NCBI GenBank assembly: GCA_016929095.1
Contig: JAFGJM010000004.1
Span: 1 to 64,000 of the forward strand
Reading direction: 5' to 3'
DNA: 64,000 nt
From: Anaerolineales bacterium
GTDB lineage: Bacteria; Chloroflexota; Anaerolineae; Anaerolineales; UBA4823
A program made the position numbers and the translations under genes. Under the pieces are notes generated by a model. It did not search any database, had not been told where the DNA came from, and was given only the letters and a program-made list of their open reading frames with translations. Shown here piece by piece: positions 7,976 through 16,359 of this stretch. The first letter of the stretch is position 1, and each line of letters starts with the position of its first letter.

Positions 7976-9259
7976 TTATTTCCGTCTCAGGATTGTTAAG
8001 GCGGTATCTCTCAATCCTGCTGATACTTCAGCGCCATAGGGACTGATTAGCGCTTCGTAACTTCTTTTAGCGATGGTTTCATCATCAGGAAAATACCCCC
8101 GGCTGTCGTTGGCATAACTCACAACGGCTGTATCGGGAATGGGGCTGGTTTGTTTTATTTCCAAAACGGTTTTTGTGAAGGGTTCGCCCGGAAGTCCAAT
8201 CAACGCCAGATCACCAATCATCATGACCTGAATCTGGCTCTCATAAGACATTATCCCTTCCAACCCTTCGCCCATTAATAGCTGACCGGTAGCGCCCTCC
8301 ACCCGAGTGGTTGCCTTGTGGATGGCGCTAAGTTCTGCCCCAGATCTTTGCAATGCTTTTAGTTCCTGTTTCAGGGTTCTCAATTCCAACTCGGCTTCTG
8401 AGCGCGACGGAAAATTACGGAATGGTAAAATCACGGGTTCCACATGGGCAAATAAACGCGAATCCGGGTGGGTGGTAATGTGCTGCATTACTTTTAACAC
8501 CTCACCACTGAGAATGCGCCCCATTCTTTCAACTTCCTGAAAAGTTTGTTCTCGACGGGTGAAACGGGTGCTCACATCTCCTGAAGCGCCGTTTGTGTAC
8601 ATAAAGACCGTGTCCGGGTAAATCTTGCGCAAATTGGCGCGGGCAGCACCAGGGAAATCGGCAGAATACTGAAGATTAGTAAAGCCAAGCACGGTTGGGT
8701 GACAGCCATAATTCATCAACACGGCAATTGGGTTGCCCGACATCGAATCTAGCCTCAGCACAATGACTTCTTTATCTGTTATGGCATACGCATCATTACG
8801 GTTAAGGCCAATCCCTTCGATCATACCGCGCCCAATCCCGATCTGAACCGGTTGTAACTGGTTATTTGCCAACAGGGCTGCTACCACCAATTGCTGGGAA
8901 ACATACCGTTGTAATTCGGGATTGTCTGAAGATATGCTGCCGGGGAAAGATGGCATAAACCCCACCGGACCGGAGTGGGTATGTGAGCAAGAAACGAGAA
9001 TATTCTCGGGAGGTATCCCGATGTTTTCCTGGATGCCTTTGCGAATAATCGATGTAAAGTTTATACCTACGGCGATTAAATCCAGGCAAATAATGGCTAA
9101 TTGTCTGTTGCTGGATTTTACTAACAAAATCTGCCCCATCAGGGGATCATGCGCCCCTTGACTCTTTTCTTTTCGGACAGAATAGCCATCCAGGTAATAT
9201 CCTTCCGGCGGGGTGATATCAATTTCAAATACGGAGGCTAAAAGCTGATCGTTTGTCAT
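7976..9259 (-). CDS. Neutral/alkaline ceramidase-like metal-dependent hydrolase
   Basis: A 427-aa protein matching the N-terminal catalytic domain of neutral non-lysosomal ceramidases. It has the start ITPPEGYYLDGY, the block SCSHTHSGP with paired histidines, GCHPTVLG with another probable zinc-binding His, and TNGASGDVS. Classical neutral ceramidases are about 650-760 aa with a signal peptide and a C-terminal domain; this one has neither, so it is probably cytoplasmic. The real substrate is unknown, and in bacteria this family is often found near sugar catabolism genes. Here it precedes nagA, which suggests an amide or amino-sugar conjugate as substrate (inference). GAGGAAAT precedes the ATG. 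Confidence 0.7.
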   Translation of the reverse strand: MTNDQLLASVFEIDITPPEGYYLDGYSVRKEKSQGAHDPLMGQILLVKSSNRQLAIICLDLIAVGINFTSIIRKGIQENIGIPPENILVSCSHTHSGPVGFMPSFPGSISSDNPELQRYVSQQLVVAALLANNQLQPVQIGIGRGMIEGIGLNRNDAYAITDKEVIVLRLDSMSGNPIAVLMNYGCHPTVLGFTNLQYSADFPGAARANLRKIYPDTVFMYTNGASGDVSTRFTRREQTFQEVERMGRILSGEVLKVMQHITTHPDSRLFAHVEPVILPFRNFPSRSEAELELRTLKQELKALQRSGAELSAIHKATTRVEGATGQLLMGEGLEGIMSYESQIQVMMIGDLALIGLPGEPFTKTVLEIKQTSPIPDTAVVSYANDSRGYFPDDETIAKRSYEALISPYGAEVSAGLRDTALTILRRK

Positions 9260-9593
9260 ATTTCCTCACCAAACCTCAATTTACCCATTACAGCGATTAA
9301 ATATGGAACGATAATATTTGTTGGAGTCATCCAGAGTCCCGCAAAATCACATCGTAGTTGCGACTCCCCGCACGAGTAGATTTCGTATTGCTTATATTAT
9401 AATGGATTGATTGAAAAAAATACCGACAATCCCCCTATCAAGGCTGGTAGGAATGGGCATCTTTTTGATTGCCGGGGATATCCACAGAGTGCTGCCATAA
9501 AGGCGCTGTTTTCCGGTATAAACACGTAGAAAAATTATCCCTCAATGACTTTTAGAAGAACTGTCATTTGAGTTTTTTATGGTAAAGGTGGAT
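9260..9593. other. Gene-free stretch between two minus-strand units
   Basis: It holds the terminator-like hairpin at 9541-9572 and, at 9396-9403, a TATAAT readable on both strands without a good -35 partner. A weak bulged hairpin lies around 9333-9363. I see no coding sequence or RNA gene. Confidence 0.5.
9541..9572 (-). terminator. Terminator-like hairpin after the arabinose importer operon
   Basis: Arms CTCAATGAC (9541-9549) and GTCATTTGAG (9563-9572) pair with one bulged base. Read on the minus strand it follows the ATPase gene stop by about 20 nt and is followed by a T-rich run (9530-9535 as A on the plus strand). On the plus strand six T follow at once, so it could work in both directions. 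Confidence 0.55.
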
Positions 9594-11123
9594 TTAAGCT
9601 GTCTCTGTTAGGCTCCCTGCGATGGTATGCATGACTTCATTTTCCGTAACATCTCCAGAGAACTCAGCCACCTTCTTGCGGTCACGCATGACAATGATCC
9701 GGTGACTTGTACGCAGTACTTCTTCGAGTTCGGAGGAGATAAATAAACAAGATTTGCCTTCCTCGGCTAATGAAATCACTAATTTTTGAATCTCAGCTTT
9801 AGTGCCTACATCAATACCGCGGGTGGGTTCGTCCATAATTAACAGCTTGGGATTTGTGGCCAGCCAGCGCGCCAGAATCACTTTTTGTTGGTTGCCGCCG
9901 CTCAGATTCTTGACCGGTTGATCGGGTGAAGGAGTGACGATATTCAGTAGTTTTATATATTTATCCGCCACTTCATATTGTTCCCGAGTGGTCAAATACT
10001 TGAACCACCCCAGGCTGGCTTGTATGGCGAGGATGATATTTTCTCTGACGGTCAATTCACCAACGATGCCTGCATCCTTGCGATCCTCTGGGCAGAGGGC
10101 TACCCCGTGTGCGATAGAGTTGAGGGGCGAATACTTATTCACTGGTTGACCTTCTATAACAATTGATCCTTCATCCGGTTTATCGATGCCAAATAAAAGC
10201 TGTGCAGTTTCGGTGCGTCCCGAACCAAGCAGACCAGCCAGACCGACCACCTCCCCGCCATGCAGTTCCAGATCCAATGGCTCCAAGGCGTTGGCGCGGC
10301 GGATGCCTTTCGCTTCCAGTAACGCTTCGCTTTTAATATGCTGACTGCTTTCTTGCTTGAGTTTGGACATATCTTCCAATTCGGTCAAGGACCGTCCAAT
10401 CATTTTCATGATCAATTCCAGGCGCGACAATTTGGCTGTTTCATAAGTTCCGACCAAAGCTCCATTTCTGAGCACCGTGATCCGGTCTGCAACTTCATAA
10501 ACTTGATTCAAGAAATGGGTGATGAAAATGATTGCCACGCCATCGCTTTTGAGTTTGCGAATCACGCTAAAAAGCTGTTCTGTCTCATGCGTATCAAGGC
10601 TGGAAGTAGGCTCATCTAAAATCAAGATCTTGGCGGACGATATCTCCAGAGCCCGCGCAATCGCTGCCATCTGTTGAATAGCCACAGAACAGGAGCCCAA
10701 TGTTTGGGTCACATCCAAATCAACATCCAATTTCTGCAGGATTTCTTTTGCTCGAGCATTCATAGCTTTTCGATCTATGCTGCCCCATTTCATGGGTTCC
10801 CGACCGATCAGGATATTCTCTGCCACGGATAAATTCGAGCAAAGGTTTACTTCTTGATAGACTGTACTGATCCCCAGAGCCTGGGCATGCTGAGGTGACC
10901 GGATGTTTATTTTTTGTTGATTGAGCATGATCGTACCGGCATCTGGCTGGTCGACCCCGGTCAACACTTTGATCAGGGTGGATTTTCCTGCCCCGTTCTC
11001 GCCTACCAGGGCATGCACCTCGCCTCGATTTAGCGTAAAATCCACATTTGCGAGAGCCTGCACACCCGGATAGTATTTATCAATGCCTTTCATGATCACG
11101 ATTTCTTTACTTAGCTCTGCCAT
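9594..11123 (-). CDS. CUT2 sugar ABC transporter, ATP-binding protein (predicted arabinose importer)
   Basis: A 509-aa protein with two fused nucleotide-binding domains, as in MglA, RbsA and YtfR. The N-terminal domain has Walker A GENGAGKST and Walker B ILDEPTSSLD. The C-terminal domain has the relaxed GLLGSGRTE in place of Walker A, typical of this family, and MDEPTRGIDVG. It energises the two permeases encoded upstream. It is the last gene of the minus-strand operon (binding protein, permease, permease, ATPase). The divergent araBDA genes and the shared operator region make L-arabinose the likely cargo. Confidence 0.88.
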   Translation of the reverse strand: MAELSKEIVIMKGIDKYYPGVQALANVDFTLNRGEVHALVGENGAGKSTLIKVLTGVDQPDAGTIMLNQQKINIRSPQHAQALGISTVYQEVNLCSNLSVAENILIGREPMKWGSIDRKAMNARAKEILQKLDVDLDVTQTLGSCSVAIQQMAAIARALEISSAKILILDEPTSSLDTHETEQLFSVIRKLKSDGVAIIFITHFLNQVYEVADRITVLRNGALVGTYETAKLSRLELIMKMIGRSLTELEDMSKLKQESSQHIKSEALLEAKGIRRANALEPLDLELHGGEVVGLAGLLGSGRTETAQLLFGIDKPDEGSIVIEGQPVNKYSPLNSIAHGVALCPEDRKDAGIVGELTVRENIILAIQASLGWFKYLTTREQYEVADKYIKLLNIVTPSPDQPVKNLSGGNQQKVILARWLATNPKLLIMDEPTRGIDVGTKAEIQKLVISLAEEGKSCLFISSELEEVLRTSHRIIVMRDRKKVAEFSGDVTENEVMHTIAGSLTETA

Positions 11124-11234
11124 ACTTTTACCTCAATTTATAAAAAGGAGCTTGTTGCGTCCGTTCGATGAAGAAGAAATTTATGAGCCATTTCTCTGTT
11201 CAGAATAGAATTAATTCAGGCACCGCAAGATTTA

Positions 11235-12221
11235 TTATGAATGCTTTCGCTTGATATAGGTTACACTCTGAATTCCGATAGCGATCAAGGTCAATACTCC
11301 TACTCCGATACGAGTCCACCAGGAACTCAGTGTGCCATTGAATTGAAGAATGGACACAATCGTACCGTGAATCAATACACCAAACAGGGTGCCAATGACA
11401 TTGCCAACGCCGCCGGCTAATGAAGTCCCTCCGATCACGACAGAGGCGATTGAGTCAAGCTCCATCCCTGTGGCAAACTGTCCGTAACCTGCCAGCAGCG
11501 ACATGCTGAAGACGATCCCAGCCAGAGCGGAACAAAGCCCGCTAAACGCATAAACCAGCACCTTGGTACGAGGCACCGCAAGACCCATCAAGAGTGCAGA
11601 TTGCTCATTATTCCCCATGGCATAGATCGTGCGACCAAAGCGCGAAAAGGAGAGCAAGTATATCGCAATCAGCAACATGATGGGGCCAACCAGGGTGGTA
11701 GGGTAAATATACGCTTTTTCCATGAACGGAATATAAATAGGCGTCAATGCGATCTTTTTATAAACCGCATCCTTAATAGTCACCGAAGTCAGACTGATGA
11801 TGTAAGCCATGCCGCGTGTGAAATAAAGGCCCATCAAGGTGGCAATAAAGGGCTGTACTTTGAGATATTGGATTATCCACCCCATCAGAGCGCCCAATGC
11901 AACACCCATGACGATCATCAGAGGGAGAACGACGTATGGGCTCACCCCACTGCGGAGCATTGCTGCGGAAGCGGTACTCACCAGAGCGATCACCCCGCCT
12001 ACCGAAAGATCGATCCCACCCCCGCCGCTCAGAATCACCATTGTCATTCCTATCGATACAAGGAGCAGGCTGCTGTCATTGATAAACAGGTTGAAAAACA
12101 CCTGGGGTTTCTGCATGACGGGGTACATCTGAGCACCGACAAAGTAGACCAGGAGGAAGACCGCAAAGGTCAATAGCAGCGGACCGTTTTGGACAATATA
12201 GAGCTTAATTCGCTGTACCAT
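11235..12221 (-). CDS. CUT2 sugar ABC transporter permease (YjfF-like)
   Basis: A 328-aa inner-membrane protein with 8-10 hydrophobic segments. The CUT2 hallmarks are [15 protein letters not shown] in the N-terminal half and AMGNNEQSALLMGL plus SVVIGGTSLAGG in the C-terminal half. AAGAGG precedes the ATG. Its start overlaps the end of the other permease gene by 17 nt, so the two subunits are probably made together and form a heterodimer, as YtfT and YjfF do in the galactofuranose importer. Confidence 0.87.
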   Translation of the reverse strand: MVQRIKLYIVQNGPLLLTFAVFLLVYFVGAQMYPVMQKPQVFFNLFINDSSLLLVSIGMTMVILSGGGGIDLSVGGVIALVSTASAAMLRSGVSPYVVLPLMIVMGVALGALMGWIIQYLKVQPFIATLMGLYFTRGMAYIISLTSVTIKDAVYKKIALTPIYIPFMEKAYIYPTTLVGPIMLLIAIYLLSFSRFGRTIYAMGNNEQSALLMGLAVPRTKVLVYAFSGLCSALAGIVFSMSLLAGYGQFATGMELDSIASVVIGGTSLAGGVGNVIGTLFGVLIHGTIVSILQFNGTLSSWWTRIGVGVLTLIAIGIQSVTYIKRKHS

Positions 12222-13296
12222 GGTGAGAACCTCTTCGCTCGAATAATTGATATCTCAAACGGCGGGCAAAATCGGAGTAGAGCAGAATGACCACCAAGAC
12301 CAGTACTGCTTTGGCGGCCAACAAGGCATTCGCCGGCACGCCCAGGCTGTAGACCGTAACCGTGAATGTCCAGATAACGACTGCGCCGATGATACTGGCA
12401 AAGATGGAGAACCGACCACCCGTCATTAAGGTTCCGCCCATAACGACCGCCAGGATGGCATCCAACTCATAATACATACCATTGTTATTTCCATCTGCGC
12501 TATGGACGTAGGAGCTGAAGATCAAACCGGCAATAGCGCCGCAAATTCCACATACGACATAGGCTAACAGAGTGACGTTCTGTTCGTTAATGCCGCTGTA
12601 ATATGTCGATCTGGCGTTGGTTCCAACAGACTCTATGAACAAACCAATGGCAGTCTTTCGCACCAATAACCAAACCAGGATGAATACTAACGCCACAATA
12701 TAAATAGATACTGGTAGACCCAGGATATAACCATTTCCGAACCAGAAATAAGGGGTGTAATAGATGGTCATGATTTGCCCGCCTGTTATGAGTTGGGCAA
12801 TTCCACGACCTGCAACCATCAAGATCAACGTGGCAACCATTGGCTGGATTCTCGCCCTGGAGACAAGCAACCCGTTCCATAAACCGCATAGCGTGCCGGC
12901 TGCCAGGTCTGCCAGAATGATAAGCGGCAATGGCGTATTGGTTGCGTTCCTGGTTAGTATCTCATTCGATATCAATTTTTGTCCCAGCGCCGGATTGATC
13001 AATACGGTACCCATGGCTGCCGAGATTGCGATCACGGCGCCAACGGATAGATCAATACCACCGGTGGCGATTACCAGTGTCATTCCGATGGACACCAATA
13101 TGAGCGGGGCTCCGTTATTAAAAATATCAATGAGATTACCGTACAAATGATTTCCGTACACGGGGTCTGGCATAATGCTAAGCTTGAAGAAACTTGGCTT
13201 AACGATGGCATTAAATAACAGGATGATGAACCAAGCCATAAGCGGCCAGAATAACCGGCTGTCACGGATTCGTCTGAGAAATGACATCTGTTTCAT
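12205..13296 (-). CDS. CUT2 sugar ABC transporter permease (YtfT-like)
   Basis: A 363-aa membrane protein with the CUT2 signature [15 protein letters not shown] and, near the C-terminus, AVVMGGTLMTGGRFS. The start at 13296 (MKQMSF) has AGGAG 5 nt upstream; a longer reading from 13338 would add 14 unlikely residues. The ATG overlaps the stop of a possible 42-codon frame (ATGA). It is one of two unequal permeases of this importer. A stem-loop separates it from the binding-protein gene. Confidence 0.86.
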   Translation of the reverse strand: MKQMSFLRRIRDSRLFWPLMAWFIILLFNAIVKPSFFKLSIMPDPVYGNHLYGNLIDIFNNGAPLILVSIGMTLVIATGGIDLSVGAVIAISAAMGTVLINPALGQKLISNEILTRNATNTPLPLIILADLAAGTLCGLWNGLLVSRARIQPMVATLILMVAGRGIAQLITGGQIMTIYYTPYFWFGNGYILGLPVSIYIVALVFILVWLLVRKTAIGLFIESVGTNARSTYYSGINEQNVTLLAYVVCGICGAIAGLIFSSYVHSADGNNNGMYYELDAILAVVMGGTLMTGGRFSIFASIIGAVVIWTFTVTVYSLGVPANALLAAKAVLVLVVILLYSDFARRLRYQLFERRGSHHGTAN

Positions 13297-13421
13297 AATT
13301 CTCCTGGGCTGGGAATAAATAGGGCGCTGGTCGTCCATGCTGCCAGAATATCCAACGAACCTTTAAGGTCACGTCGTTCCGCAATATGATCGTTAATTTG
13401 AAGTACTTCTTTCATCCTCAT
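13293..13421 (-). CDS. Possible 42-aa peptide coupled to the permease gene
   Basis: An open frame of 42 codons (starting MRMKEVLQIND, ending SPGEL) ends in a TGA that overlaps the permease ATG as ATGA. Composition looks protein-like and the coupling is suggestive. The Shine-Dalgarno match is poor and I recognise no family. It could be a leader peptide, a remnant or chance. The rest of 13422-13642 holds only the stem-loop at 13557-13589 and a 10-bp palindrome at 13502-13511. Confidence 0.25.
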   Translation of the reverse strand: MRMKEVLQINDHIAERRDLKGSLDILAAWTTSALFIPSPGEL

Positions 13422-13556
13422 TCGCCATTCATTACTTCCGAAACGATGAGTCTCACTCCGGGTACGATTTTATTTGACGGACGATATAATCTTACCATGA
13501 TAAGAATTCTTGGAAGTTTTTTATCAGCTTTTTTCTTTTCACTGTAATTCATTAAA

Positions 13557-13589
13557 AGGGAAGCGGCGTTTGGTTGATGCCGCTTCCCT
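13557..13589 (-). promoter_or_regulatory. Stem-loop after the arabinose binding-protein gene
   Basis: Perfect 11-bp arms AGGGAAGCGGC and GCCGCTTCCCT flank an 11-nt loop. On the minus strand it lies 53 nt after the binding-protein stop and is followed by TTTT, so it is a partial terminator or an mRNA-protecting structure between this gene and the permeases. Confidence 0.65.
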
Positions 13590-13642
13590 GATTATCTAAT
13601 CAGTCTGCGTAGAGGTGCGTAGATTTCACGCGACCGTCAACA

Positions 13643-14689
13643 TTAGTACTGACGAGAGGGCAGCAATTCTGCGGCATTGTCCGGGTAATAGACCGTCTCG
13701 TTGGTAAGCACTTCCCGTTCAATCGTTTCACCATTCATGAGTTTCAATGCCATCTCTGCGACCTGTGGGCCCAGCAATGGATTGCATTCAACATCAGCCT
13801 GGAACCAGCCGTCGATCATGGCCTGGAAGCCGCCACGAGTGCCGTCCACAGATACGATGAATAGATCGCCGGGTTTGACGCCTGCGGCTTTAAGTGCTTC
13901 AATGGCGCCAATTCCCATATCATCGTTGTGGATGAAGATACCCTGGAAATCAGTACCGGCTTCATATTTCTGCAGGAAAGCTTGCATCACCGGAAGAGCT
14001 TCTGCGCGGGTGAAGTTGCCGGTTTGTGAATCCAGAATCGTGATATTGGAATTGAGTTTATTGCGGAATCCTTCAGCGCGGCCGACTGCAGCGCCAGAGC
14101 CGGTTGTTCCTGAGAGTTCGAGGACGGCAGCGCCATCTGGGAATTTCTTATTGAACTCTTCGGCAGCGCGTTCGCCTTCAAGCACCATATCGGAACCAAT
14201 GTGGGACATGTAGAGTGATGGATCTGCGCTAACGCTCCGGTCAACAATAATGACGGGAATACCGGCATTGTGGGCTTCGGTTAGAACAGCTTCAAAACCA
14301 TCCTCAACCACTGGAGGCAGCGCGATCACGCTTACGCCCTGTTGGATACAAGAGCGGATAGCCGAGATTTGATTTTCTTGCTTCTGTTGAGCATCAGAGA
14401 ATACCAGCTTGAAGCCAAGATTGGCGGATTCATCCTTGAACGAAGCGGTATTGGCGGTACGCCAGTCGCTTTCGGCGCCGAGTTGAGGGTAGCACATGGT
14501 CATATCAGCATATGTACAATTGGGAGCGCAATCGGCTGCCCCAAAGGGTTTTTCAGCAGCGGCAGGCGCTTCTTCGACGGCTGGTTCTGCGGGCGCCTCG
14601 GTAGCTGGGGCGGCTGGTTGGCAGCCTACAATCAGTTCGGCGACAATTAGAAGTATGACAACTCTGAATAGAACGTTTGAGATTTTCAT
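13643..14689 (-). CDS. CUT2 sugar-binding lipoprotein (YtfQ-like, predicted arabinose-binding)
   Basis: A 348-aa type I periplasmic binding protein. A lipoprotein signal peptide ends in IVGC with Cys23, followed by an Ala/Pro/Glu linker. The domain has PQLGAESDWRTAN, VIALPPVVEDG and PVIIVDRSV, strongly recalling YtfQ, the furanose-binding protein of Escherichia coli. Three extra cysteines (DCAPNC and MTMC) sit just before the first strand. AAGGAG precedes the ATG. The divergent araBDA operon points to L-arabinose, perhaps its furanose form (inference). The leader from the predicted transcription start to the ATG is about 260 nt. Confidence 0.85.
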   Translation of the reverse strand: MKISNVLFRVVILLIVAELIVGCQPAAPATEAPAEPAVEEAPAAAEKPFGAADCAPNCTYADMTMCYPQLGAESDWRTANTASFKDESANLGFKLVFSDAQQKQENQISAIRSCIQQGVSVIALPPVVEDGFEAVLTEAHNAGIPVIIVDRSVSADPSLYMSHIGSDMVLEGERAAEEFNKKFPDGAAVLELSGTTGSGAAVGRAEGFRNKLNSNITILDSQTGNFTRAEALPVMQAFLQKYEAGTDFQGIFIHNDDMGIGAIEALKAAGVKPGDLFIVSVDGTRGGFQAMIDGWFQADVECNPLLGPQVAEMALKLMNGETIEREVLTNETVYYPDNAAELLPSRQY

Positions 14690-14707
14690 CTACTTTCTCC
14701 TTTATTT

Positions 14708-14803
14708 TTATTGAATTTCAAAAACAAACAGGTTATGAAGCATGTCCCCAGGGAACAGAAGCTTCGCGGCGAGAACCAAACGAAAAAATGTTTTGTCAGT
14801 CAT
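14708..14803 (-). CDS. Possible 31-aa leader peptide upstream of the binding-protein gene
   Basis: An ATG at 14803 is preceded directly by GGGAGGAGG and opens a 31-codon frame (MTDKTFFRL start) that ends 18 nt before the binding-protein ATG. It lies inside the long predicted leader. I recognise no family; it may be a leader peptide or chance. Confidence 0.2.
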   Translation of the reverse strand: MTDKTFFRLVLAAKLLFPGDMLHNLFVFEIQ

Positions 14804-14809
14804 CCTCCT
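14804..14809 (-). promoter_or_regulatory. Extra Shine-Dalgarno sequence in the long leader
   Basis: AGGAGG on the minus strand, 114 nt upstream of the binding-protein ATG, which has its own AAGGAG. It directly abuts the ATG of the possible 31-aa leader frame. Confidence 0.3.
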
Positions 14810-14910
14810 CCCACAGATTTGAGAAAAAAATATGGCTAATCAATACATCCCGAAAATAAACTCGACGATAAAAAAGGGGTGAAGCAATGAAAATGAGAGG
14901 AAAAACCCGC

Positions 14911-14939
14911 TATCGTTCCCGATAACGTTCCCGTTATCG
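14911..14939. promoter_or_regulatory. Arabinose-regulon operator, transporter side
   Basis: Two overlapping palindromes share the centre TTCC: TATCG/CGATA arms at 14911-14924 and CGATAACG/CGTTATCG arms at 14920-14939. The site lies just downstream of the minus-strand promoter at 14959-14987, over the predicted start. The same motif occurs at 15131-15148 beside the divergent promoter. The LacI protein encoded at 15184 is the likely binder. Confidence 0.75.
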
Positions 14940-14958
14940 TTCACATTTGAACATCAAT

Positions 14959-14987
14959 ATATTAGCAAAAAAGAAGGGGTGTGTCAA
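14959..14987 (-). promoter_or_regulatory. Promoter of the arabinose importer operon
   Basis: On the minus strand a consensus TTGACA (14982-14987) and TAATAT (14959-14964) are 17 nt apart. The predicted start near 14952 is followed by the operator at 14911-14939. Confidence 0.75.
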
Positions 14988-15101
14988 GGGGTTTTACAGG
15001 TGTGTTTTCTACCAATTTTTGAAATTTTTCTGAATTTGGGTATAGAATCAGGGGAATCATCCAAAAATACAAGAATTCCACCGGAAATTTCACACACTTA
15101 C

Positions 15102-15130
15102 TTGACAAATGACTGTGGATTTGCTATTAT
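15102..15130 (+). promoter_or_regulatory. Promoter of the LacI regulator and araBDA
   Basis: A consensus TTGACA (15102-15107) and TATTAT (15125-15130) are 17 nt apart. The operator begins on the next base, so a bound repressor would cover the start of transcription. Confidence 0.8.
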
Positions 15131-15157
15131 GTTATCGTTCCCGATAACGATAACGAT
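15131..15157. promoter_or_regulatory. Arabinose-regulon operator, araBDA side
   Basis: Perfect arms GTTATCG (15131-15137) and CGATAAC (15142-15148) flank the centre TTCC. A further GATAACGATA repeat extends the site to 15157, giving a second possible half-site. It mirrors the operator at 14911-14939. Confidence 0.75.
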
Positions 15158-15183
15158 ACCCGCCGATAAAGGAATATTCACCC

Positions 15184-16224
15184 ATGTATAATAATAAACG
15201 GGCTACCATAAAGCAAGTTGCTAAAGCTGCTGGAGTATCCACTCAGACTGTTTCCAGAGTGATCAACAATCGTCCTGATGTAGCTCCGGAAACCCGGGAG
15301 CGCGTTCGCACAGTCATTGATGAGATGGGCTACCAGCCAAGCGCATTGGCGCGCAGCCTGATTCAACAACGCAGTTATACACTCGGCGTTGTTACAGCCG
15401 GACTGAAATACATTGGCCCATCCCGCACTTTGAATGGCATTACAAGCCAGGCGGAAACGATGGGGTATACGTTATTGCTTAAAGAGCTTTCCCATTTTGA
15501 TACCGAAGACATTGAACCCATTGTTTCTAACTTATTATCCAGACATGTCGATGGAATTGTTTGGGCAGTGCCGGAAGTAGGCGAAAATCATCAATGGGTA
15601 GAGCATGCCTTAACCGATATCCCAGTTCCCATTGTGTTTCTTACCATGGAAAAACGACCCAAATTATCTATCGTAAAGATCGATAATTATTTTGGCGCCA
15701 AGGTAGCGACCGAGCACTTATTACAGCAAGGTTACCGCCATATCGGACATATCTCTGGGCCAATGGATTGGTGGGAAAGCCGTCAGCGTAAGGCTGGTTG
15801 GTCGGCGGCATTGCAGGAGGCCGGCTTGACCGTAGCTGATTCGCAATGTGCAGAAGGGAACTGGTCTTCCTCCAGCGGCGAAAGTGCTTTTATCAAATTA
15901 AGATCTCAATTCCCGGAAATGGATGCCATTTTTGTAGCTAATGATCAAATGGCGCTGAGTGTTTTACAACAAGCTTGCCGACAGGGTATCTCTGTTCCGG
16001 CGCAATTAGGTGTGGTTGGTTTTGATGGATTGGCAGAATCTCCTTATTATTGGCCTTCTCTAACCACAGTCGTTCAAGACCAGCATCTTCTCGGCTGTAC
16101 TACAGTAGAGGAAATCGTGCGCGTGATCGAACAAAGACGAGGCAAAGAGATTCCGACGGAGCCGCAAACGATTATTTTTCAACCTGAATTGGCTGTACGG
16201 AATAGTTCGATACGATCAAAATAG
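15184..16224 (+). CDS. LacI-family regulator of arabinose utilisation (predicted)
   Basis: A 346-aa protein with the LacI DNA-binding helix-turn-helix (residues 8-30; QVAKAAGVSTQTVSRVINN) and hinge, then a sugar-sensing domain (TEHLLQQGYRHIGHISGP, VANDQMALSVLQQ, VVGFDGL). AAAGGAA precedes the ATG. The gene is the first of a plus-strand unit with araB, araD and araA and faces the arabinose importer operon. Both promoters carry the same TTCC-centred palindromes, so it very likely represses both until arabinose or a derivative is present. It is a plain LacI protein, not the GntR-LacI chimera of Bacillus AraR nor the activator AraC. Confidence 0.85.
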   Translation: MYNNKRATIKQVAKAAGVSTQTVSRVINNRPDVAPETRERVRTVIDEMGYQPSALARSLIQQRSYTLGVVTAGLKYIGPSRTLNGITSQAETMGYTLLLKELSHFDTEDIEPIVSNLLSRHVDGIVWAVPEVGENHQWVEHALTDIPVPIVFLTMEKRPKLSIVKIDNYFGAKVATEHLLQQGYRHIGHISGPMDWWESRQRKAGWSAALQEAGLTVADSQCAEGNWSSSSGESAFIKLRSQFPEMDAIFVANDQMALSVLQQACRQGISVPAQLGVVGFDGLAESPYYWPSLTTVVQDQHLLGCTTVEEIVRVIEQRRGKEIPTEPQTIIFQPELAVRNSSIRSK

Positions 16225-16359
16225 AAATATTAAAAGTAGTTATTTCGGAAGCATCCGATTGGTTAATTTTGAAAGTTCACATTCTAAATTATCATCAACA
16301 CATCCTTCCGTTTTCTAAAAAGGATCGCTTTGATATTTTTATAACTCGTAGGAGGGGTT

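Noticed and set aside
9333-9363. Bulged hairpin considered as a terminator
   Set aside because: Only 5+4 paired bases with a bulge and no T-run; the hairpin at 9541-9572 is better placed.
11601-12176. A 191-codon open frame antisense to the arabinose permease
   Set aside because: It lies wholly opposite a clear CUT2 permease, is His/Gln/Asp-rich as expected for the complement of membrane-protein codons, and has no ribosome site.
13502-13511. AAGAATTCTT palindrome
   Set aside because: Ten bases of AT-rich palindrome is likely by chance and no promoter boxes flank it.
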